This document shows positions 57,535-64,000 of a stretch of DNA of 64,000 bases, in pieces. Both the position numbers and the translations under genes were made by a program. The notes below the pieces were generated by a model. It made no database searches. It was not told where the DNA came from and saw nothing but the letters and a program-made list of their open reading frames with translations. The stretch's first letter is position 1, and every line of letters begins with the position of its first letter. This stretch comes from Herbaspirillum sp. AP02 (GTDB lineage: Bacteria; Pseudomonadota; Gammaproteobacteria; Burkholderiales; Burkholderiaceae_D). The DNA is taken from contig NZ_JADWMY010000001.1 in assembly GCF_015767275.1 (NCBI RefSeq), positions 310,001-374,000 of the forward strand, read 5' to 3'.

Positions 57535-58554
57535 TTATCTCTTGATCTTGTTGTCGAACGGGGCGGTCGAGCCCCGCAGTTGCAATTGTGGCGCCACCGT
57601 CTCGCGACGCGCCGGCAGGTCCGGGTCGGCGATGCGTTCCAGCAGGAACTGCGCCGTCAGATTGCCCAGCCGGCGGGTGTTCTGGGCCACCGTGGTCAGG
57701 GGCGGATGGACGAACTGCGCCAGTTCGATGTCATCGAAGCCGACCACCGACAGCTGGCCCGGCACCTCGATCTGCAGTTCACCGGCGGCGCGCAGCACGC
57801 CGATGGCCATCATGTCGTTGCAGCAGAAGATGGCGTCGGGACGCTCATCGGCGGGACGCTCCTGCAGCAGTCGCATGGCCGCCTGGTAACCGCCGATGCC
57901 GCTGAAGTCGGCATGCAGCAGGTCATCGGGCGCAAGCTTGCCACCGCCCTCCTCCAGCGTCTGGCGGAAGCCATGCACCCGCTCGTCGGACAGGTCCAGC
58001 CCCTGCGGGCCGGCGATGCAGGCCACGTGGCGCCGCTTCAGGTCCAGCAGATGACGGGCTGCCAGGCTGCCGCCGAGGGCGTTGTCGGTGCTGACCAGAT
58101 CGATGTCCAGTTCCTTGGGGGCGCGGTCCAGCAGCACGGTGGGGATGTCCAGCTTGCCGGCCGGGTTCAGATCGGACTGGTTCAGCGTGGCGAGGATGAG
58201 GCCGTCGCAGCGCTTGGTCTGCAAGACCAGCAGGTAGTCGCGCTGCTTGGCCGGGTCGTCGTCGGAATTGCACAGGATGACGCTGTAGCCGGCGCCATAG
58301 CAGTGATCCTCGATGCCCCGCGCCAGCTCCGAAAAGTAGGGATTGGTATTGTTGGGGATGATCAGCCCGATACTGCCGGTGACCTTGCTGCGCAGCGAAC
58401 GCGCCAGCGCGCTGGGCACGTAGTCCAGTTCCTTGACTGCGGCCAGCACGCGCTCCTTGGCCTCCGGGCTGACCGGACGGGTCTGGTTGAGCACATGCGA
58501 GACCGTGGTGTAGGACACCCCGGCCAGTCGGGCGACATCCTTGATGGTGGACAT
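57535..58554 (-). CDS. rbsR: RbsR, LacI-family ribose repressor
   Basis: A 339-residue protein with HTH (TIKDVARLAGVSYTTVSHVLN) and a sugar-binding domain. It lies within the operon between rbsC and rbsK. Its operator is likely the 16-bp palindrome before rbsB. Confidence 0.93.
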   Translation of the reverse strand: MSTIKDVARLAGVSYTTVSHVLNQTRPVSPEAKERVLAAVKELDYVPSALARSLRSKVTGSIGLIIPNNTNPYFSELARGIEDHCYGAGYSVILCNSDDDPAKQRDYLLVLQTKRCDGLILATLNQSDLNPAGKLDIPTVLLDRAPKELDIDLVSTDNALGGSLAARHLLDLKRRHVACIAGPQGLDLSDERVHGFRQTLEEGGGKLAPDDLLHADFSGIGGYQAAMRLLQERPADERPDAIFCCNDMMAIGVLRAAGELQIEVPGQLSVVGFDDIELAQFVHPPLTTVAQNTRRLGNLTAQFLLERIADPDLPARRETVAPQLQLRGSTAPFDNKIKR

Positions 58555-58570
58555 GGTGTAGCCGCTGCCG

Positions 58571-59560
58571 TCAGCGTGCGTGGCGCTGGCCGCGACGACG
58601 ATAGGTGTCCAGGATCACGGCCACCACGATGACTGCGCCGGTGATGATGCGCTTCATCGGCTCGCTCACGCCCACCTGCGCCAGGCCGGCCTCCAGCACC
58701 GAGATGATCAGCACGCCGATGAAGGTGCTGACGATGGAACCGCGCCCGCCCATGAGGCTGGTGCCACCGATGACCACGGCGGCGATCACCTGCAGTTCCA
58801 TGCCCACGCCGCCGTTGGGATCGGCCGCTTCCAGACGCGACACCTGGAACAGCGCCGCGATGCCGGCCAGCCCGCCCATCAGGGCGAAGGCCAGGATCTT
58901 GCTGGGATTCGGATTGACCCCCGACAAGCGCACCGCTTCTTCGTTGGTGCCGATTCCGATCCAGTAGCGACCGAGGACGGTCCGCGTGAGGACCAGTTGC
59001 GCAATGATGACGATGGCGATGGCCGAGAGGAAAGCCGGCGACATGCCAAACAGCACCGGCGAGCTGATCACGTCGACAGCGCTGCCGATGTATTCGGTGC
59101 GCGAGTTGGTGACCTGGTAGGCCAGGCCACGGGCGATTTCCAGCACGCCCAGCGAAACGATGAAGGACGGGATGCGCCAGTGCACCGACACCAGACCGGT
59201 CAGCGTGCCGCACAGCGCCGCCACCACCACGCCCAGGGCGGCGGCGGCGTACAGCGGCCAGCCCCAGCGCACCATGGCCATGGACAGCATGGAAGCCGCC
59301 AGCGCCATCACCGAGCCGACCGACAGATCGATGCCGCCGATGATGAGGATAAAGGTCATGCCCACCGACATCACCACCAGCGGCGGGATGTCATTGGAGA
59401 GCGTGATGAAGGTGGCCGCACTGAGGAAGTTCTCGCTCAGGAAGGCGAACATCACGCACATCGCCAACAGCGCGGCGATCAGGCCCAGGTAGTTCTTGAA
59501 ACCGGCCAGGTAGGCCGCTTGTCGGCTGGCGGCAGGAGTGGGGGTAGAGGAAGTTTGCAT
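58571..59560 (-). CDS. rbsC: RbsC, ribose ABC permease
   Basis: A 329-residue membrane protein of the BPD-2 family, ~8-10 helices, with GIDLSVGSVMALAASMLS near residue 85 as in sugar permeases. ATG at 59560 preferred; a TTG four codons earlier is possible. Confidence 0.93.
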   Translation of the reverse strand: MQTSSTPTPAASRQAAYLAGFKNYLGLIAALLAMCVMFAFLSENFLSAATFITLSNDIPPLVVMSVGMTFILIIGGIDLSVGSVMALAASMLSMAMVRWGWPLYAAAALGVVVAALCGTLTGLVSVHWRIPSFIVSLGVLEIARGLAYQVTNSRTEYIGSAVDVISSPVLFGMSPAFLSAIAIVIIAQLVLTRTVLGRYWIGIGTNEEAVRLSGVNPNPSKILAFALMGGLAGIAALFQVSRLEAADPNGGVGMELQVIAAVVIGGTSLMGGRGSIVSTFIGVLIISVLEAGLAQVGVSEPMKRIITGAVIVVAVILDTYRRRGQRHAR

Positions 59561-59613
59561 CTGTCTCGTCAATTCTTGGCAGTTGATGTTCTGGCTGGGC
59601 GCAGGCGGCCCGC

Positions 59614-61182
59614 TCAGGCCGTGTTGCCGGCCACGTGGGCCGCTTCGGCGGCTTGCTGGCGTCCGACATAGCCACTGAAGGCGGCCGCCAGGATGCGCTC
59701 CTGCGACCAGTCGTCACGGCTGAAGGTCTCGGCGATGCGGCCGGCGCTCATGACGGCGATGCGGTCGCAGATCTGCATCAGTTCGCGCAGGTCGCTGGAG
59801 ACCACCAGCAGGCCCTTGCCCTGTGCCGCCAGTTCGGCGAAGAGGCGGTAGATGTCGGACTTGGCGCCGATGTCGATGCCCCGGGTAGGTTCGTCGAAGA
59901 GCATGATCGGACAATCGCGGTACAGCCAGCGCGCAATCACCACCTTCTGCTGGTTGCCGCCGGACAGTTCGCCGGCTGCCTGCGCCACGCTGGCGCTGCG
60001 AATGCGCAGCTTCTTCACATAGTCGCGGGCGACGTCGGCTTCGGCCGCGTGATCCAGCATGCCGCCCCGGCTGACACGACCCAGGTGGGCCAACGACGTG
60101 TTCACGCTGATGGCTTGCGGCAGCAGCAGGCCCTGCCCTTTGCGGTCTTCGGTGACCATCGCGATGCCGGCCTTGACCGCATCCTTGGGACTGCGGATGC
60201 GCGCCGGTTGCTGGCCGTCGCCGATGAAGACTTCGCCCTGGTCGGCGCGATCGGCGCCGAAGATCAGTCGCAGCAGTTCGGTGCGGCCCGAACCGATCAG
60301 GCCGGCGATGCCCAGCACCTCGCCCGCATGCAGCGCGAAGCTGGCCGGCTGCACCACGCCGGCGCGACCCAGGCCGCGCACGCGCAGCAGGGGCGCGCCA
60401 ATGCGGCGATGCCGGGCGTCCAGATCAACCTTGGTCAGTTCACCGGCCATCAGTTGCACCAGTTGCTCGGTGGAGTAACGGCCGATGTCGTCGTTGCAGA
60501 CCAGCTTGCCGTCACGCAGCACCACGATGCGGTCGGCGATGCGTTTCAGCTCCTCCAGCCGGTGCGAGATGTAGATGATGGCCACGCCTTCGGCGCGCAG
60601 GCGCTCGATGCGGGAGAACAGCAGTTCCACCTCGCGGTTGGTCAACATGGCCGTGGGTTCGTCCAGGATCAGGCAACGGCAGCTGCCGATCAGGTTGCGC
60701 GCGATCTCGACCATCTGCTGATGGCCCAGACCCAGGTCGCCGACCGGCGTCCACGGGTCCAGTTCGCCCAGGCCGACCACTTCCATCTGGGTACGGGCGG
60801 CCTCGGCCAGTTTCTTGCGGTCGATCCAGCCGAAGCGACGCGGCAGCTTTTCCAGGAACAGGTTTTCGGCAATCGACAGCGTGGGGATCAGGTTCAGTTC
60901 CTGCATCACCATGCGGATGCCCAGCGCCTCGGCCTGGGTGCGCGAGGCCGGCTGATAGGCTTGGCCGTCCAGCGTCATCTGGCCGGCACTGGCATCGACC
61001 AGGCCGCAGACGATCTTGGAAAGCGTGCTCTTGCCGGCACCGTTTTCACCGGTCAGGGCCAGCACCTGGCCTGGGTACAGGTCCAGGTCGATGCCATCCA
61101 GTACCGGTGCGGCGTAGCTCTTGCCGATGCCTGACAGGGTCAGCAAGGCGGCGGTTCGGGAGGGGGAGTCGTTGGGCTGCAT
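59614..61182 (-). CDS. rbsA: RbsA, ribose ABC transporter ATP-binding protein (two cassettes)
   Basis: A 522-residue protein with two ATPase domains: the first has Walker A GENGAGKST and GLGHQQMVEIARNL; the second has GLIGSGRTE (degenerate) and LSGGNQQKVVIARWL. The ATG at 61182 (MQPNDSPSR) is preferred; the frame upstream to 61371 lies in the rbsB-rbsA gap and has no RBS. Confidence 0.94.
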   Translation of the reverse strand: MQPNDSPSRTAALLTLSGIGKSYAAPVLDGIDLDLYPGQVLALTGENGAGKSTLSKIVCGLVDASAGQMTLDGQAYQPASRTQAEALGIRMVMQELNLIPTLSIAENLFLEKLPRRFGWIDRKKLAEAARTQMEVVGLGELDPWTPVGDLGLGHQQMVEIARNLIGSCRCLILDEPTAMLTNREVELLFSRIERLRAEGVAIIYISHRLEELKRIADRIVVLRDGKLVCNDDIGRYSTEQLVQLMAGELTKVDLDARHRRIGAPLLRVRGLGRAGVVQPASFALHAGEVLGIAGLIGSGRTELLRLIFGADRADQGEVFIGDGQQPARIRSPKDAVKAGIAMVTEDRKGQGLLLPQAISVNTSLAHLGRVSRGGMLDHAAEADVARDYVKKLRIRSASVAQAAGELSGGNQQKVVIARWLYRDCPIMLFDEPTRGIDIGAKSDIYRLFAELAAQGKGLLVVSSDLRELMQICDRIAVMSAGRIAETFSRDDWSQERILAAAFSGYVGRQQAAEAAHVAGNTA

Positions 61183-61234
61183 GGGTCTTTGGCGCGCATG
61201 GAGTGGCGGCAGAAAGGACGATGAGGAAGCAAAG

Positions 61235-61260
61235 GCCTGCGCCGCAGAACCGGCGCAGGC
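61235..61260 (-). terminator. rbsB-rbsA intergenic hairpin (attenuator type)
   Basis: GCCTGCGCC (61235-61243) and GGCGCAGGC (61252-61260) with an 8-nt loop, between rbsB and rbsA on the same transcript. It probably lets more RbsB than transporter be made; the following sequence has only a weak T-rich stretch, so termination would be partial. A second copy of GGCCTGCGCCGC lies at 61305-61316. Confidence 0.6.
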
Positions 61261-61330
61261 ACCTTGCAAGTGAGGCGTGGGTGGCTGCACTAGCGCACTA
61301 GTGCAGGCCTGCGCCGCGCTTGCCGCCAGC

Positions 61331-62275
61331 TTACTTGGTGACCAGCGAGACCTTGGTCTCGACCACGCCACCCAGTGCGCTTTGCGGCTTCTTCTCGGAG
61401 ATAGCCTTCAGCGCGGTCTCGATGCCGAACACGGCCTGCTGCTGGGCGAACTGGTCGACGGTGGCCAGTACGCGGCCATCCTTCAACATCGGCTTGATGG
61501 CGTTGATGTTGTCGTAGCCGACCAGTTGCACCTTGCCGGTCTTGCCAGCGGCGCGGATGGCAGCCACGGCGCCCAGCGCCATGTTGTCATTGCCGGCCAG
61601 GATGGCCTTGATGTCCGGATGGGCGTTCAGGATGGAGGCGGCGACCTTGTTGCCCTGGTCGATTTCCCATTGGCCGGACTGCACGGTCACCACATTGGCG
61701 CCGACGTCCTTCATGGCGTCCTGGAAGCCCAGGGTGCGCTGCTGCGCATTGAAGGTGGTGGAGACGCCTTCGATGATGGCGACCTTGTCACCCTTTTGCA
61801 GTTGCTTGCCCAGGAAATCACCGGCCAGCTTGGCGCCCTTGCGGTTGTCCGGACCGACGAAGGGCACGGTGATGCCCTTTTCCTTCAGCGCCGCGTCATC
61901 CAGCTTGTTGTCGATGTTGACCACGATGATGCCGGCGTCGATGGCCTTCTTGACCACCGGGACCAGGGCCTTCGAATCGGCCGGAGCGATGACCAGGGCG
62001 TTGACCTTGGAGACGATCATCTGCTCGACGATCTTGATCTGGTTGGCGGTGTCCTGCTCATCCTTGATGCCGTTGGCGATCAGGTCGAACTTGCCGGCAT
62101 TGGCCTTCTGGTATTCGCGGGCGCCGTTTTCCATGTTCAGGAAGAACTCGTTGGCCAGCGACTTCATGACCAGCGCCACCTTGGGCTTGGCCGGGGTCTG
62201 CGCCAGGGCGGCGCCGGGGAGGACTGCACAAGCCAGGGTAGCAATGGCGAAATGGCGGCGGGTGAATTTGTTCAT
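61331..62275 (-). CDS. rbsB: RbsB, periplasmic ribose-binding protein
   Basis: A 314-residue periplasmic-binding protein with signal peptide (residues ~1-25, ending GAALA). Binding-domain features: VALVMKSLANEFF, NIDNKLDDAA, AGNDNMALGA. First gene of the rbs operon. Confidence 0.94.
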   Translation of the reverse strand: MNKFTRRHFAIATLACAVLPGAALAQTPAKPKVALVMKSLANEFFLNMENGAREYQKANAGKFDLIANGIKDEQDTANQIKIVEQMIVSKVNALVIAPADSKALVPVVKKAIDAGIIVVNIDNKLDDAALKEKGITVPFVGPDNRKGAKLAGDFLGKQLQKGDKVAIIEGVSTTFNAQQRTLGFQDAMKDVGANVVTVQSGQWEIDQGNKVAASILNAHPDIKAILAGNDNMALGAVAAIRAAGKTGKVQLVGYDNINAIKPMLKDGRVLATVDQFAQQQAVFGIETALKAISEKKPQSALGGVVETKVSLVTK

Positions 62276-62333
62276 CTGGGTCTCCAGTATTGATGTTGCC
62301 GGCGTTTCCTAGAAGATAGACGCCGTTATCGGT

Positions 62334-62349
62334 GCGCAAACGTTTGCGC
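62334..62349. promoter_or_regulatory. Ribose operator (LacI-family palindrome)
   Basis: GCGCAAACGTTTGCGC is a perfect 16-bp palindrome with the central CG typical of LacI/GalR operators. It lies 59 bp upstream of rbsB; RbsR is the obvious ligand. Confidence 0.78.
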
Positions 62350-62382
62350 GGTTTGGAGAATAGCACCGCGAAATTAGAAAAT

Positions 62383-62404
62383 AAAGCTGCAGTGCAGCTT
62401 TTTT
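62383..62404 (+). terminator. Short hairpin with T-run near the rbs promoter
   Basis: AAAGCTG-CAGTG-CAGCTTT followed by TTT (62383-62404). It has the layout of a small rho-independent terminator reading right, though no rightward gene ends here. It could also be a protein-binding dyad upstream of the rbs promoter. Confidence 0.35.
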
Positions 62405-62834
62405 CAGCTTATCGAGGTGTAGACAGAAGTTTAGGGAAAGCCTGTCGGCAAGGCACAGAGCGCCTCCAAGGCAGATTTGCGGTCGATCTGCTGCCTAAAA
62501 GCACACGGCGGGACGCGCAGATGTGATGCTCCAAGCGCAATTGAAGTACAAAAAACGGGGAACGGAAAAACAGGACATACAGGAAATGGAGAGCGGAGGA
62601 AGGCAGCCATGGGCGAAGCCAAGCAAGAAGGCAGACATCGGCAAACATGGCGGAGACCAGCGCAGCACCGCGCCCATGTCCGGGCCCCTGCCCGGGATGG
62701 GAACGGCATACTTCAGGCTGGCACTGGTTCTGCGCCTGGTCGCCGGGTCAGGCAGGCAGCGCACTTTGCGTGCGCCCTGCTCCGTCACGCGCCAGACCGA
62801 TGCCGGCGCACACCCGGGTTATCCGGTGGGAGGA
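62405..62834. other. Gene-free stretch upstream of rbs
   Basis: Open frames exist on both strands but none shows domain features, an RBS and a protein-like composition together. No repeats of note. Nothing else recognised. Confidence 0.5.
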
Positions 62835-62960
62835 TCAGTGACCGAAATGCGTACGGCGCCAGACGTAGGCACCAAAGGCGCAGCTACCCACCACCACGTA
62901 CAAGGCATACCACACCAACATTTGACCGCCATAGGCCATGAGCATTTCCATCAGGTTCAT
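62835..62960 (-). CDS. Small membrane protein (41 residues)
   Basis: One hydrophobic helix (MLVWYALYVVVGSCAFGAYVW) with a basic end (RRTHFGH). A strong RBS GAGGAGACAAAC precedes the ATG at 62960; the frame upstream to 63050 is not needed. Below the length limit of most gene finders. Function unknown. Confidence 0.6.
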   Translation of the reverse strand: MNLMEMLMAYGGQMLVWYALYVVVGSCAFGAYVWRRTHFGH

Positions 62961-63450
62961 GTTTGTCTCCTCTGATATGACTGCTGCGCTGTTATTCGCG
63001 CCGCTTATCGTCCCAAGGGATGAAAATGTCGAAACAACAACATCCCCCACTTGCTGCGGGCCTTGCTGTCACCCGAAAACGGCCCGGCGCCCTTCCACGC
63101 CGCGCCGATAAAGGCCCGTGCAAATATCTTCCTACTGCCAAATGATGATGTAAAGAATCCATTATTCCGCGCAGCAGCATTTGGCGCCCGCCCTGCCCTG
63201 CATCAACGGAACCAAGCAGTAGTGCGCATTCTCACGGATGAGCACATAAGCCCATTGCAGGGCGGATATGCACTAACGGTGTGCAAAAACTTAATTTTTG
63301 ATCAATCTTTTGCGTTGCAAAACCGAAAGTTGTGGAATAGTCGCCAAACGACGACGTGATGCGAATTCCACGCGGAATTGGGATGTTTTCAGGCGGCATC
63401 CGCCCTGCTTGCCGCCCCGACATTTCACGATGGCCTGATGTTCACGCCGC
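62961..63450. other. Gene-free stretch between the small membrane protein and nhaA
   Basis: About 490 bp. A GGCGG-CAT-CCGCC hairpin (around 63392) and an AATTCC/GGAATT dyad (63364-63379) are present just past the nhaA stop and could end its transcript, but neither has a T-run. No gene supported. Confidence 0.5.
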
Positions 63451-64000
63451 TTATATCTTGCGCCACAACACCAGCGTTCCGCACAGGCCCGCCAGGATGG
63501 AGCCGCCCAGCACGCCGAGCTTGAGCTTGGCCTCGAAATCGGCACTGAGGCCCTGGAAGGCCAGGCCACCGATGAACAGGCTCATCGTAAAGCCGATGCC
63601 GCACAGCATGCACACCCCGACGAACTGGCGCGTGGTAGCGCCGGCCGGTGCATCGGCCAGGCCGCTGCGCACCATCAGCCAGGCGGCGCCGAAGACGCCG
63701 ATGGTCTTGCCCAATACCAGCCCGGCGGCAATCCCCAGTGGAATCGGCTCGAACAGGCTGCCCAGCGACATCCCCTGCAGCGAAACGCCGGCATTGGCAA
63801 AGGCGAACATCGGCAACACCAGGAAGGCCACCCAAGGGTGCAGCCCGTGTTCCAGTGCGCCGGCCAGCGGCTGCTCGTCGGCATCGCGCATGGGAATGGC
63901 CAGCGCCGTCACCACCCCGGCCAACGTAGCGTGGATGCCGGACTTGAGCACACAGACCCAGATCACCAGCCCCACCAGCAGATAGACATCGGCGCGCCGC
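63451..64000 (-). CDS. nhaA: NhaA-type Na+/H+ antiporter, C-terminal part (gene runs off window)
   Basis: The visible ~182 residues are the C-terminal membrane region of NhaA: KSGIHATLAGVVTALAIP, LPMFAFANAGVSLQG and GIGFTMSLFIGGLAF are family signatures. The start lies beyond 64000. It exchanges Na+ for H+ at the inner membrane. Confidence 0.9.
   Translation of the reverse strand, partial: RRADVYLLVGLVIWVCVLKSGIHATLAGVVTALAIPMRDADEQPLAGALEHGLHPWVAFLVLPMFAFANAGVSLQGMSLGSLFEPIPLGIAAGLVLGKTIGVFGAAWLMVRSGLADAPAGATTRQFVGVCMLCGIGFTMSLFIGGLAFQGLSADFEAKLKLGVLGGSILAGLCGTLVLWRKI

Noticed and set aside
59635..61134. 499-codon rightward frame opposite rbsA
   Set aside because: Antisense shadow with Ala/Gln/His-rich composition and no domain.
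61277..62293. 338-codon rightward frame opposite rbsB
   Set aside because: Antisense shadow of rbsB.
62477..62975. Rightward frames of ~150 codons upstream of rbs
   Set aside because: No RBS or domain, low-complexity composition, and they overlap the small membrane protein in antisense.

Overview
The window looks like a chromosomal segment of a diazotrophic betaproteobacterium of the Herbaspirillum type (Oxalobacteraceae). The reasons are high GC, a compact nif region (nifA, nifB, nifZ/S/T, nifHDKENX, nifQ, modABC) in the order known for that genus, and betaproteobacterial-looking accessory genes. This assignment comes from gene content and order, not from a database search. I see no rRNA, tRNA or CRISPR array.

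Nitrogen fixation (1 to about 26.6 kb). A long leftward run starts at nifH and continues nifD, nifK, nifE, nifN, nifX, a DUF269 gene, a DUF683-type gene, fdxB, nifQ, modA, modB and modC (cut by the left edge). It begins at a classic promoter: two TGT-N10-ACA NifA sites, a perfect IHF consensus and a near-perfect -24/-12 element. The same NifA sites can serve a divergent -24/-12 element for a rightward set: a pseudo-receiver, a truncated haemoglobin, an unknown 195-aa protein and an FmdB-type zinc ribbon. A second leftward run starts at nifB (two NifA sites, IHF-like site, -24/-12) and continues fdxN, an IscA variant, an LRV Fe-S protein, two NifZ-domain genes, a conserved nif-linked ORF, nifS, nifT, a small ORF, a DegT-fold protein without its PLP lysine, a [2Fe-2S] ferredoxin and a SIR2-like protein. 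nifA lies just upstream with its own candidate sigma-54 promoter. A NifA site, IHF-like site and -24/-12 element face the other way, toward a globin-like gene, a flavin-dependent oxidoreductase and modE.

Tartrate cluster (26.8 to 32.1 kb). A TtuB-type transporter, a TtuD-type glycerate kinase/hydroxypyruvate reductase and a TtuC-type tartrate dehydrogenase lie opposite a LysR regulator. Where the ttuE pyruvate kinase would be expected there is only a 163-bp relic.

Sulfide/persulfide cluster (32.1 to 40.7 kb). A FisR-type sigma-54 activator with the three-cysteine spacing of persulfide sensors lies opposite a persulfide dioxygenase-like gene, a DUF2892 gene, a Blh-SQR fusion and a TSUP exporter. 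A kfrA-like gene plus tyrosine recombinase sits between this set and a second, nearly identical dioxygenase. A BigR/SqrR-type repressor with two YeeE/YedE half-transporters (47.0 to 48.2 kb) is probably part of the same physiology.

Other regions. dabA and dabB (inorganic carbon uptake) with a divergent LysR gene occupy 41.3 to 46.4 kb, followed by a VIT-type metal transporter and a DUF2306-type membrane protein. From 49.6 to 50.9 kb lies a degraded patch: an HD-GYP pseudogene with an internal deletion, a 189-bp MITE-like palindromic element and a possible Tn3 transposase tail. Next come a hybrid histidine kinase, a VOC-domain protein and an AsmA protein. The ribose operon rbsBACRKD (56.2 to 62.3 kb) has a perfect 16-bp LacI-type operator. 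The window ends with a 41-residue membrane protein and the 3' part of nhaA.
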